DNA of 64,000 nt from Anoplopoma fimbria (taxonomy: Eukaryota > Chordata > Actinopteri > Perciformes > Anoplopomatidae). The position numbers were made by a program, and so were the translations under genes. The notes beneath the pieces are model-generated. The model was given only the letters and a program-made list of their open reading frames with translations, made no database searches and was not told the DNA's origin. The stretch is taken from the NCBI RefSeq assembly GCF_027596085.1, contig NC_072452.1, positions 11,277,077 to 11,341,076 of the forward strand. The letters are read 5' to 3'. Shown piece by piece: positions 37,329 to 60,531 of this stretch (its first letter is position 1; each line of letters begins with the position of its first letter).

Positions 37329-37575
37329 TGCCATGGTGGCTAAGCTGCTCCAGAGTGCTCGATTCCGAGCCTGTGTGAAGTTTGCATGGGTTTTCCTCAT
37401 AATGCTGTTTCCCTCCCACTCTGCAGGAAACATTGTTAGATAAGAATCTGAACATGAATATGACTGAGAGAGAGTGTTTATCTATCTAGGATGGCCCTTT
37501 GACTGACTGACTGACTGACTGACTGACTGACTGACTGACTGACTGACTGGTGATCTCATCAGAGTCCCTGGTGAC
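37329..37575 (+). mobile_element. decayed teleost 'cacggtggc' repeat (family C) with embedded array
   Basis: ccatggtggctaagctgctc, ctcgattccgagcc (a pol III B-box-like word), tgtgaagtttgcatgggtt and ttccctcccactctgcagg follow the order of a ubiquitous fish repeat. Its consensus, from memory, reads cacggtggctcagtggt, then gttcgaatccc, gtgtggagtttgcatgttc and ttcctcccacagtcc. The (GACT)n array at 37501-37549 lies where the consensus has ccctgtgat-gactggcgacc. Confidence 0.65.
37501..37549. repeat. (GACT)12 tetranucleotide array
   Basis: 49 bp of perfect GACT units, followed directly by ggtgatctcatc. It lies inside the family C element. Confidence 0.97.
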
Positions 37576-38887
37576 TGTGAAAAGGATTGAGTGGGTAGAG
37601 ACTATAAATGAATTCTTGACTTTCTTACCTAGCTCGGCGGAAATGTGATTGTGCAATGTTTCTGAGGCTCAGTTAGAGTGAATCACTGAGAGTTAGTGCT
37701 GCAAAAACAGATTTTCATCATCTGTTCTGTCGGAATACAACAAACTATTTCAAAAGCAGAGAAAATGGTGGCAGAAGCACCTAAGTGCTTGAATAAGAGA
37801 ACATACAGTGGTAAACACACGTTTCACTGAACTAATACAACCATAAACTGAACTGTTATTGTACAGTAAATGAAAACTGACAGCGATAACTTTGACAGCC
37901 TACAGACAAAAAAAGGGAGATTTGGAGGCCTCATGGTCCCCTCTCTTGACTTTCCACAACAATAACATGCACTCACACTGAGCAATGCATAATTTGAAAA
38001 GCAGAGAGGTTGAAGGAAAAACAATTTGTGTAAACAGGTGAAGGGAAATGGTAAAATAAATAAAACCGGAAAAAACGAGATTGATAGGAGACAGGATGCT
38101 CCTCTACTCTGTCACTCCCTCTCTGGCACTCAGAGTGTGATGCCCTGAAGCAATGCCCACGGATACACTCTCCTTTTTTCCCCCAACCCTCTTTGCCTTT
38201 ATTTAACAATAAAAGCACACCATCTCTGTGACTCGTATGAACTTTGAGCTCTCTCTTTGCATTTAGAAACTTTTCTCACCTGCACAAATACATCCTAAGC
38301 ATCTACACCTATCAAAACTTTGCATCGCAATAAAAAAAATAATTGAATTTCCTTTAAATTACTCCAGAAGAGACCATTGCAGACTCCTAGAGCTTAAAAA
38401 TGCTGAAATATTCATATACATACATCTTTGTTCCCTTCCCTTTTTTGCCCATTTTCAGAAAGGACATTTTTTTGCACTTAGGGTTTGCTATATTTATGAG
38501 GAGGGGACGAGTCCCCAAGGCAACGCAGTGACTCATCCCAGGGTCCTGCTGCAGTGAGGAGACAAACCTCAGACCACACACTCACACAGGGGGAAATAAA
38601 ACATTACGTTGGAGGGAAGAGGTCAGTGTTCTTAGAAAGAGGAAAAGGAACAGCCAGCAACACAAAATAAGTAAATTGTTTTCGAAGTAATTCAGTAATA
38701 TGAAATAAAAGATATTCTTGTATAAATATATCTGAATCCTTTCCAGTGGACTCCAGAATCAGAGGAGAAGGGAAATACCAACAATCAGCTAATGGAGATC
38801 CGCTCAGGTTAGTATGCCACTGGTAGAAAAACACAACTTACCCCACACGGATGAATTTAGTTACAAGACCAAGAGGCTACATTGGCT
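37576..38887. other. unique non-coding DNA
   Basis: AT-rich and without recognisable features. The 81-codon minus-strand frame near 37973-38218 is unsupported. Confidence 0.5.
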
Positions 38888-39860
<973 letters not shown>

Positions 39861-41029
39861 TTAGGGAGAAAGCAAACAAAAGTATCATGCCATCTACATT
39901 CTGACTGTGTCTTCATCTTTCACTATTATGAACACAGTTCATGTTAGTGACAGATGTATTTAAATGAAGATCGTGCCATCACACACAGACCAGCCTCTGC
40001 AAGTTCAGTGGCTACACACGCCACAATTGTAAAGCATTGAATATTGTCGGTATGCAAAAAAGAATGACATGAGACCATTTTCATTCCCTATTTTCCTCTC
40101 CCTGTTAATCCTCTCTCCTCCTTGCATGCAAGCTGCAGAATACCTTTACTGTACTGTAAATGGAAAGCATTTTCCCATCAATCTCCCTCCCTCTGTCTCC
40201 CTCCTCTCCCGTTTCCCACTGAACGGTTTAACACATAATGACCGCACAGCTGTATACTCACACAAATGACATCTAATGCATTCAGCTCTGATAATGTGCG
40301 CTGTGGCATGTTGCATTTCCATACTGCTGCTTAGTACATCATCGTCACAAGAAGTCATTATGGTAATACGGCACCTGAGGGAAGAGAGACAGAAAGAGGG
40401 GGAGAGTTGCTAGAGAGATCGAGAAAAAGGGAAAGATGAGAGAAAGAGGTAGATGAGTCTTCAGATAGGAGAACGGTAAACAGGTACATTTTTGTTAAAA
40501 ATGGTGTGCAAAACAAGGTTATGTGATTGTTTTGCAGTGCAATGCAAGCTGTTGAAGTGAGTTTATTTACAGGTAGATGAAGAAAATGATTGTGACCTGG
40601 ATATCTTCTATCAGTACCTTATGAACTGAAAGAATATTAACTGAAACTGAGTTTCAACAAGTCAAAACAAGTTCTGTATTTGTGCATAAGTATCTTGGCC
40701 AAACGGAGACAAAAGACCAACCTAGTCTTTGGGTTCGCCCAGTGTCACTTGCAGCTTTCATGGCAGTCTGGAGATGCTGCTCTGCTGTCAGTCAGCTGTC
40801 AGTTCCCCATAGACACACAAATTATTACATGCACTGTTCTCCACTGTCACACAAAAAAGTAGGTGATGCTTATTTTCCATTGTGTTTTATTGCCATGTAA
40901 CAACCAAGCATCCCCATTTCAGATTTTTCCAGTTGTATGCACAAATGTGTAAGAAGTGATACTTAAATAGTAGATTTGTAACATTTTAATGTAATCAGAG
41001 GAACACACACATCTAGTAGATACAGAGCA
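39861..41029. other. unique non-coding DNA
   Basis: A GA-rich tract lies at 40380-40460 and a TC-rich tract at 40085-40215. No gene is recognised. Confidence 0.5.
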
Positions 41030-41315
41030 AAATTAGCATTCTAATGAAGTGTGTTTTTGGCGATCTGTCCAATATTCACTCTCATTTTAGCCATGTTTTA
41101 GGTCTCTACCAACTCTTTAGGAAATATCTGGCTTTTTAGCTGCTAGATGCATCGTTATGCTAATTGATTTGTTTTTTCTGCCCTGTGGTGCTGAGCAGGT
41201 AGGGTACAAATGTTTTTTGAAGCCTTTTTCATGATGAGATGATGCTGATGAGAGCGGTGAAACTGAACTTAAACCGGAAAGCTGAAAACCATAACAATGA
41301 GCTGGAAGACACCAC
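41030..41315 (+). mobile_element. dispersed teleost repeat, family E (single degenerate copy)
   Basis: ggtctctaccaactctttag followed by aaatatctggctttttagct, then ggtgctgagcaggtagggta, and later ggaaagctgaaaaccataac with aatgagctggaag, follow the order of a fish repeat I recall. There is no second copy in the window to confirm it. Confidence 0.5.
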
Positions 41316-44300
41316 ATCATTCTGTATGTTGGATGGTAACTGCAACTCTGTAATCATCCTTTATGGTTTTGTCATGATTAGTAATCCCTTTCATAAACAA
41401 TCAGTCATATCATCCACCCATTAAAATATTGATTATAGCCTCCTTACTTTATTTACATCGTCCTTCTGATCATATCTGTTACTGATTATTCCCATCATTT
41501 CATGTTAACATGTCAGGAATGAACTTTCCTGCTTGTATTCTCTTCAGAGCTGATCTATTTATTTTTGTAACATGGCAAAGTTTTTTAATTTCCTTGATGC
41601 AGCTTGCTAAATAAAGTTATATAGAATACAAGAAAGTAGAAAACCAAGAATACTTTTCAACTCTGACAGCAATAACTATATGCGTGTTATATATGCAACA
41701 GTGGTTTCTTCAAATTCTGAAATGCATTCTACAAATACATGTTTTAAGCTTACGACACCTTTAAGAGAAATTACAAATCTATCACCTATGTTGCGACATC
41801 CCTCTTCATGCCAGTATCTCACTCTTGAGCCTTCACTGGACATCTTTCTCTCACTCACTCTTTCAGTTCACCATTATCACAGTCTCACCTTTCCTCTCTC
41901 ACTCTCTTTTTGTTTCTACCTCTCTCCTCCATCCCTCTCTCTCAGTCAATAACACACAGTGACAGCTTATGTAACGTGCCAAGTTCCAAACTGAACTCAA
42001 CTCTCCTTGATCTGCAGCCTTTTCCCTCTTCTAAATGACTCACTTCTGTTATAACATTTCAGCCTGAGTGAGAGACACAGCGGTGAGGGGGGGGAGGAGG
42101 GGCGGCAGACAGACCATGACATGAGAGGAGAGGAAACGCAGGTTTAATTATTCATACCTACTGCAGCAAAAAGGGAGAGAGACACTGGGAGAAAGATGGA
42201 AAGAGAGGGTGCGAGAGAGGGAGATTGACCCAAAAGGGGAGGTATTCCTTGGGCAGTAGTGCACTCTGGGAGCCAAAGTTGTGCCACCCTTGGGCCATGG
42301 GTGTTAGGGAACTCCACCGTTAGCTGCCAGAGGACCTCTGAGAGGAACGTAGAGTGAGGGAGGGAGAGAGAGAGAGAGATATTCATGAATTCTATGAAAA
42401 CCAGCCCATTAGCTTTTTTCTGCTTCTTTAACGCACTTTTGCTGTTATCTTTGAATTCGTTTTTTACTTTCCCTCGAGTCTTCCACACCCTATGAACATG
42501 AATAATGCGGAGACTGGGAGTTTTTATCTCTGATGGTCTCTCGGAACCACGTCCTCCAAGGTGTGTGTGTGGCTGTCTGTGTGGAACTGGTGTGTAAAAC
42601 GCTCTAATGAACAGGGGTGAAAGGGAACCAGAGGACCCATCTCGTCGTTGTCCCACTCTGGAGTTGTTTCATCCCGGAGTTGGTGTGCTGCTACAGGGCT
42701 TAGAGCTGAGAGAGAGCAGGGCCTCCCCATTCGACGCTGGTGCTCCCCTGAGACCAGCTCTCTTTCATCTCGCCGTCTCCTCAGGGTGCCCAACAACAAA
42801 CCACCGATGGAGGAAGCAGGGAAAGAAACATAGAAGAAGAAAAGTTTTGGCCAGGGGGCACTACAGCAAAGTTTATACATTCCCATCTAGAGGTCAGTCT
42901 GCTCTTTTTATCTTAGTTTGGCTGGTGTGTTCGAGAACAGGGTGTCAACTAAACTTCCCCCCCCCCATCTTACCAGAGGTCATGGATTTGAAACAGATGA
43001 GGTTTTATGTGCACGTCAAAACACAGTTGTCTTTATTTTATCTCTGATTCGCTGCAAGCAACAGAAGAAGCAGCACGTGGGCCTTTGTGGCGGTAGCCCA
43101 GCTGATTAGCCGTTATGTCACTTTATTGATGGTGGGAGTGAGGGAGGATGGGATTTGAAGGAAAAGGGATGGAGTTTTACGGAGATGAGCTGTGGCAGGT
43201 GTTAGACAATGACGGGAACAAAAGAAAGATTTGAACATTGCACTTCAAAAAACCCTTTCCGCTTTCTATTCTGTGTGAGCCGTGCCTCATCCACCGCTGA
43301 GTCTTTATTCCCCTCCCTCCGTCCTCTCTTAATTGCTGCTCCCCGAATCCCTTGTTCTTTCTTCTCATCCCCCTTGTGTTCTCCTTGTCTCCCTCCTCAG
43401 CTCCCTATGTCCCCGTCCGTCTTCTTTCTTTCGTTTTAATGTTGTCCTCTTGACAACTCATTCCCCCCTCCTCGTTTCCTCTGTCCTAACTCTCTCTGCT
43501 CCCTTTCTCATCTCCTTCTTCCTCTTCTTGGCTCTGTATTCTTCTGCGATGAGACTCGTGTTTTTTTAGGAGGCAGCGAGTCGTCACGGCGCAGTGACTA
43601 AACTTCCGATAAAATCAATGTTTAATTCAGATGACTGCAGGCCATTGACAGAAAAAGTGGAAGCCTTTCATCTATAAAAGGACTGAGAAAAAGAGAGGGA
43701 TTGAAAAAGATGGAGGGAGAGGACTGACAGGATTAATGGAATTGTCATCAGTTGTATATCTTTAGCAATGAGAAGGAACCATCAGCCCTCTGAGAGCGAG
43801 TATGTAAATGATTTCCCCTTTCACCTGCTGTTCATTTTCACGCCCGTTTTCCTGTATCCATCTGTATCATCACCCCCCCCCCCCCCACCCCCCACATTAT
43901 TTATTGCATTCCTCATGTTACAGATTTGGATTATCAGCCTTTATAGAATCCTGATGAAATGTTGCTTGAAAAGCTAATAACGAATATCAAAATTGACAAT
44001 AGAGTAAAACGACAACTCTCATATATCAAATACGGACCAACACAAGTAAGGTGAGCCTTTTGCTGAAGGTCACAGACATAGTCATACACACATGCACGGA
44101 TGCGTACACAAACACATGCATACAGAATCTCCCACAACTGCCTGCACGTGCATGTGTTTGTATGAACAACGTCACGTGTATATGAACATCAACCCTGCTG
44201 GCTCTGTGTTCAAATGTCAGACCTCTAACCTTTTGAATTTAACCGGAGGTGGTGTCAGTCGCCGACCACCATGTACTGGAGACAAGATATAGACGTAAAA

Positions 44301-44584
44301 AATATATATATAAAAGACATACAAAATAAAATGCCAACACTCAATCCTTCTATCTGCTGGAGAACAGATTGAAGTGTCATGCGGAGAGGGGAGAGAATCT
44401 GTTCCCGTACAGGTGGTGAACAGAAGGGGAAGGCTGAGGGGAGGACGGGGTGGAGAGAGGGAGGTGAGGAGAGTGAGGAGATGGAGGAGGGCTGTTACTC
44501 CCATTACATAATGAATGAGGTGAGAAGCCACATATTTGCCATGGAGGCTTTATTCATTTCATTCTGCTGTTGGTTGGAGCCCCT
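41316..44584. other. non-coding DNA with long pyrimidine tracts
   Basis: 41820-41945 and 43305-43540 are C/T-rich on the plus strand, and 42160-42390 is G/A-rich. A C-run lies at 43872-43893. The 170-codon minus-strand frame (42144-42656) and the 146-codon plus frame (42607-43047) cross each other, lack domains and are not called. 42380-42510 holds cattcatgaattc and atgaacatgaataatg motifs of a conserved non-coding type. Confidence 0.45.
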
Positions 44585-44715
44585 GAACACATCGCCTTTA
44601 TGGACACAAACCTCTCTTACTATACTTATGGGGGACATTGTAGACCTACAATAACCTCAACCTAGTCATAACTCCAACCTTAACCCGAATGCCAGCTATA
44701 AACCCTTAAATAAAT
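44585..44715. mobile_element. possible fragment of a 'cctaaccctaa' fish repeat
   Basis: ttactatacttatggggg is the reverse complement of the ccccataagtatagtaa-type end of a common fish repeat, and the adjoining aacctcaacctagtcataac, then ctccaaccttaaccc, fits its body. Short and decayed. Confidence 0.4.
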
Positions 44716-46570
44716 GGTTGGGACTGGAGATTTTAAACTATTTTCCTTTCCACAACATGATTAAGGAAAAACACATTCTGCACACACGTAAGTCACACAG
44801 CTCATGTGTCGGCGTAATTATTGGATGCAAGCAGACATGGAAGTGTACGTGCATGCTGCCGATATGTATTTGTGTTTCTCTGTGTGTGTATTCATGCACA
44901 TGCAGTTGTGTCAGTACAAGTGATGAGCTAACAGGCTGCTCAAAGAATGACAGGTGACCACACTACAAAGATAGAAATGTCAAGCTGAACTGGGTGATTG
45001 GGGGGGTTGTCAGGAGAGGCGGTGGGGAAAGGCAGGAAGCCTGGAGTGATGAGTACATTGCCGCAGCCCCTGTCACTTCCTATTAGTACCCAATACACAC
45101 CAACACACTGACTGTGATTGTAATTAATTCATTAGGCTGGTCCGGAATGTGTGTTTGTGAGTGTTTGTGGGTCTGTGCACGTGGTAGTGCATGCACGACC
45201 AGAGTGTGTGTATGAACATATATGTTCACACATACACGTGTGTATGTACGTCTGAACGTGCGTGTGTGTGTGAAGGACATGGGCATCATTGTAAGGAATG
45301 AGAGCTGACAGGATCAGTGATGGCATGCTGTGGGTTAAACCAATGGGATGCTGCTCCACACACTGTGACACCATTACCCCTCTATACGTTCTGTCAAGAC
45401 CACTTATGAAGCATGGATTACTGATTGGACAGCTTTGTACCATCTACTGAGCGTTAACCAAAAAGAGCATTTCAGTGAGTTAGTTAGCTTTGGGTCCTTT
45501 TTTTTTCAGTCGGACCTGAGCCCAACTAAATGTATTGCACCGCTGACCTGTCCTTGAAGAGGACACTAAATACCTATACACAGAACCAACAGCTACACCT
45601 CTTCTCCCAAACTGATCCTGTGCACACATTAAGTCCACAAAAATACACATACCAGTTATTGAAACTTTTTACTCAGTTGTTACAGTCATTGTCTACATTT
45701 GTATTTAAAATTCAGGAACCTCTTGGCTGTTATGCGTATCCACAGATGAGAGATGCTGTTTTCATTGTGGTGGCTGGAGAATTGCCTTTGTTTTCCTATT
45801 GTGCTGTAGTTCTGCCATAGGAGATATTGAAAATAATTGTCAAGGGACTGCATTGTTTTTTAGTTCTTCAGGCCAGGATAGACCCCAGAATGAGAAAGGG
45901 ACTACACACAAAAGGCTTTTAGCACTTTTAGCATTTCAATTTATATTTACACGTGCATTTTGGGCACACATTCATATCTAGGAAACCTTACAGCCAATGC
46001 TGATATTTAAACCCTAACAATACAAACTAATAACAACTAAAAACAGTAAGGTGCACACAAAGGTGACATGCCTTTTCTTCAAGAACCGGCGGAAACAATA
46101 TGATATCATGGATGAGTGTGTCGCTCTGTAACAAAACAAAACCTCTGTGTCAGATCCAGGTCTGCCCAAAAACCTGTGGGTGGTGCTTCACAAGTGAGGC
46201 CCACTAATCTGAGAGCGGGCTCTGACCCAAATCTCACTGAGTGGGAACCACCCTGACCATCTGTGGGTCTCCACACCCTCCTGGCACCTCACGCTGCACT
46301 CACACTCTCGCACGATAACTGTAACACAAGAGACATGGCAGAAGAAAGAGAGACAAGGTGGAAGGAGATAGAGATACGTAAGGAAAAGACAGGAAGACAG
46401 AAATATGGGCATGTGAGAGAGGAAAGAAGAAGAGGGAGAGGACTTAAAAAAAGTAATGTCATTTCTGTATGCATTTCTCTGGTTCGAAGGTCATTATTAT
46501 ATAGGCACCTGCTTAATGACATAGATGGCACAAACAAGCTTTCAATACCATTTTCTGGCTCTTTCTCTAC
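44716..46570. other. unique DNA with an alternating purine-pyrimidine palindromic patch
   Basis: 45177-45262 contains gtgcatgcac (45187-45196) and tgaacatatatgttca (45213-45228), both perfect palindromes, followed by gtacgt/cgtgcgtgtg. Purine-rich DNA lies at 46325-46445. No gene is called. Confidence 0.45.
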
Positions 46571-46708
46571 CTCTGGCAGGGAGGTGTTGGTCTGGAAGGC
46601 GGCATTGCAGGGCAGGCGGGCGGCGCGGTCGAGTCGACCTTCTGCGGTGGCTGGGTGGGAGGGCAGGAGGACACCCTGCGCCCCATCCCAGGCCTGCCAA
46701 GAGGCCAT
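46571..46708 (-). other. candidate 46-codon exon (GC-rich, splice-like borders)
   Basis: On the minus strand this 138-bp block is preceded by a pyrimidine tract ending tttcccccgtccag (plus-strand 46709-46722) and followed by GTAGAG (plus 46565-46570), giving AG|exon|GT borders. The length is an exact multiple of three. The phase-0 reading starts MASWQAWDGAQG and ends FQTNTSLPE, but all three minus frames are open, so GC richness alone may explain it. The plus strand also has a good acceptor (ctctacctctggcag, ending 46579). I recognise no protein family. Confidence 0.25.
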
Positions 46709-49591
<2,883 letters not shown>

Positions 49592-49888
49592 CTCAATTTA
49601 TTCTGCAATTAAGAAATTGAGCTTTGATTTCAAGGAAGGGTTATGGGTGCCATATTGGGATGCAGCATAAGATCCTCCTCTCACCGACTTCCACTCCCAA
49701 AGTCCCAAGTCCCAGTCTGAACCTTTCTCTCACTGTTGCTCGCTCTCTCTCTCTCGCTCTCTTTTTTCTGCACAATTTGGTATCAAAGACATGATAATTA
49801 GGCTGAACAGAAGTTCATCTGGCTTCTATTATTTCTCTTTAATTAATAGTGTATAATAATGACATAGAGTTACTCCAGTGCACTGTGT

Positions 49889-49891
<3 letters not shown>

Positions 49892-49963
<72 letters not shown>
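49892..49963. repeat. (TG)31-(AG)5 microsatellite
   Basis: 62 bp of TG ending in a GAGAGAGA switch, 300 bp downstream of the previous TG array. The interval between them is unique DNA with a CT-rich patch at 49740-49768. Confidence 0.96.
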
Positions 49964-50066
49964 TGAGAGAGTGCACTTGTGCATGAATATCTTTTAGAGC
50001 ACATATAACTTTAAACCCTGAGATGCTGCACAGATAAAAGGCGCCAAGTGTCAAAAGCTTGCAAAC

Positions 50067-50169
50067 TTTTCTCTCCTCTCCTCACCTCTCCTCTTTTCTC
50101 CTCTCCTCACCACTCCTCTCCTCTCCTGTCCTCTGCACTCCCCTCCTCTCCTCTCCCCTCTCCTCCCCT
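50067..50169. repeat. (CCTCT)n-type pyrimidine minisatellite
   Basis: About 100 nt of nearly pure C/T built from ctcct/cctct units with occasional ctcacc and ctgcac interruptions. Confidence 0.85.
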
Positions 50170-57703
<7,534 letters not shown>

Positions 57704-57872
57704 TGCATGTTGACAAATAATGAAATGCCCTGCCTTAAATAATGCCGACTGGAATACTTTGAGCATAGAGTGTTCACACAAATATACACACACCAATGAA
57801 CATGTGCAAACAACAAACATGGAGGAGTTCAAACACTGGGCACTTCGGTAAATTCACATTTAAAAAAACTAT

Positions 57873-57873
<1 letters not shown>

Positions 57874-57959
<86 letters not shown>
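57874..57959. repeat. (CA)43 microsatellite
   Basis: 86 bp of pure CA only 176 bp downstream of the preceding array. Confidence 0.98.
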
Positions 57960-57962
<3 letters not shown>

Positions 57963-59020
57963 CTACAATACAATATGTAGTTACATTGAAATACCACTAG
58001 AAAAAACTAAAAAGAAGTCATACCACGCGTCACTCCAACAAAAAAAACATAATATGCTGGCGGCCAAATATTATATATCGCCCTTAAGAATTTAAGATAA
58101 CAAGCAAAACATGCAACTAACAGAAAAAAAAGTTGTTACCTAAACTCTGCTGGTGCATCAAATTTAATGCGCAACTATAGCAAAAAAAAAAGACATGGTC
58201 ATATATCAATGGATATAGCTGGTATCCAATCTACTATGAAAGGGAGGCCTGTATTGAAAAAACCAACACTGCAACTTTTTACATCTTAGAACAAAATGAA
58301 TTACTCTGTGACAAAGTCTCAACAAGAGCTGCATGTCAGGATCTTCACAAGGCCTTTTAACAAAAAACACAGTGCAACCAGCACAGAAGTAACCTGGAGT
58401 CCTGAGCTGAGGAGAGGTTTAACCAGGGCTGACATGGAGAAAGTGAAATGATGTAGAATGTCTACCTTTATTGTTGAACACGATCTGGGCTGCCGTCAAA
58501 TATAATGAATTAGTTCCCATGATTACTTTGCATACTGCATTAGCTACTACAGCAGTATGGTCTACTTTAAAATAACTTTCTCATTGAACATTACTAGAAA
58601 CGTATTTTCTCCCGGATTCGTTTTTTTACGTTTCATGAATATATTCCTAATGAGTCCACCTAAGTCTGTGTGAGGAGGAGGAGGAGGGGTCAAACAAACA
58701 AAAGACGGTCATCCAGGAGACCACTGTTCATGTCCCATGTGTGACAACCCATGCACTAGGTGTCCCTTATCTAAATGTTAGTGTAGATGTCTGTAGATTT
58801 TTTTTTTTGTCTTATTAATGTAAACATGGCCCAGTGATCCATTTTCTCCACGTGCCAGCTTGGAAATAAATGTACTTAACTTCTTGCTCTGTGCGTTTCT
58901 TGCTGTCTTTGAAGGGCTAAAGCTGAAACAAATGTAAGGTTGGCCGTGTCCCTTTCCAGATATTTGACACTCATTTGTAATGTGGTTTTGGTGTTTTGTC
59001 AGATTTAAGCTTTCTAATAA
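57960..59020. other. AT-rich unique DNA
   Basis: Several A-runs lie between 57960 and 58200, and (GAG)5 lies at 58672-58687. Nothing recognisable is coded. Confidence 0.5.
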
Positions 59021-59037
59021 CGCACACACACACGCAC

Positions 59038-59132
<95 letters not shown>
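59021..59132. repeat. (CA)n microsatellite with CG interruptions
   Basis: About 110 bp of CA, with two internal cgca interruptions near the left end. Confidence 0.97.
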
Positions 59133-59135
<3 letters not shown>

Positions 59136-60531
59136 GCGTTAATTTGTCTGCCCTGTTCTCTGGACCAGTATGATTCATTTGTTCTGTTGTCTTCCAAATT
59201 CTCTCGTCTTTATTATTGATGAACGCTGCAGTACTTTCTTAGTTCGTGGTGCACTGTACATTGAGCTCGGTTTGTGTGTGTGCTTCTAACATGCAAATTG
59301 ATAGTCCCCATAGTAATAACAGCCTTATTAAAGTGCAGATTATTTGAATGTTAATTAAATTCTGCTTTATGTTACATTATTATGTATTTATTCTCCAATC
59401 AAGCTACAGTAGGCTTTATCTCTCTTTGTACACCGTAATCATCTGCCACCTCACCAACCTGACTATGATTCCCTCATTCCCCCTCCTTTTCTTAACCTCG
59501 TCTCTTTTTCTCCGCCACCTCCAGCCTTTCTTCCCTCTCTCTTCTTGTTTCTCTCGTTCCTGTCTGTTCAGCACATTAAAGCTCAGCGGATGCCCAGAGA
59601 TCTCGTGACTCACCCCTCCTGTGTGTATTTATGTGTGTGTGTCTGCATGTTTATTGGCCTGGCATGGGGAAACAAATTGGTTTGTTTTCACTCCTCTGCT
59701 CCGCACCCAGAGAGGTCTTCTAGGCAACTGTCAGGACAAGCCTGTGTCACTCATGCACGCCTCAGCAGGATCTCTTCATTTACTCTCTGTGTGTTCAGAC
59801 TAGTACAAGCGCGTCCAGAGCTGGGGGTGCCTCCGTGCGTGTTTGTGTGTGTGTGTCTGTATGAGATGGAGGGGAGGTAGAACGGGGAGCCATGAAACAT
59901 GCATAAAAAACAAGAGCCGTAGCATAATCATTGTGTCGTAGCTTTCAGAAAGGGAGTTATAACTACCAGAGTTTAATTACACATTACACAGCAATAATCT
60001 TTATAGTAATAACAATAAACTTTTAGCTGGTTATAAAACAGAATGAATTGAATACTGATACCTCTATATGCCTTCATGAGTAAATGAAAAAGATATATTC
60101 ATATTCTTAATGCTAGTCATTGGCTCCACCGGGTCTGATTCTGTGAAAAAATCTGACGAAATCATGCAGGTTCACCAGACCCAGAATCCATGTTGGCCTC
60201 AAGCAGCTACCAGCCCACAGTGGACAGACCCAAATCGGACTTTGCTGTCAGCAGCTCACATCTCCCCAGAGCTTCACCTCTCTAGTAAGCCAACACCGAC
60301 ACTGCGGGAGGGAAGGAAGGCACAGGAGAACGGGAGAACCAGAACCAGGTCTGTGTGGGGTAGACTTTCAGACCTCTGTTATGGTAACAAGAGAGGTTTT
60401 ATAAAGAGACTTTAGTCCACAGGGACCGCAACACGAAACAAATGTTCCTTTTACAGCTTTAAGTTAAACAAGGTTGACTTTGTGAGCACAGCGAATGTAT
60501 ATCATCATAACAATATATTAAAAACCTTTTC
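59133..60531. other. unique DNA
   Basis: 59220-59370 is complex and AT-rich, with an exact POU octamer atgcaaat at 59291-59298 followed by tgatag, and ttaattaaat near 59351. 59460-59570 is pyrimidine-rich. The 101-codon frame at 60110-60415 has no recognisable domain. Confidence 0.45.

Noticed and set aside
37501..37549. Regular short repeat considered as a CRISPR-like array
   Set aside because: A perfect tetranucleotide tandem without spacers, in a fish genome. It is a microsatellite.
42144..42656. 170-codon minus-strand frame, one of the longest in the window
   Set aside because: It overlaps purine-rich low-complexity DNA and other open frames on both strands, has Ser/Leu-Pro-biased composition, and shows no recognisable family or splice context.
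59291..59298. POU octamer atgcaaat as a regulatory call
   Set aside because: The same octamer (either strand) occurs several times in the window (for example 14382 and 18220), consistent with chance in AT-rich DNA.
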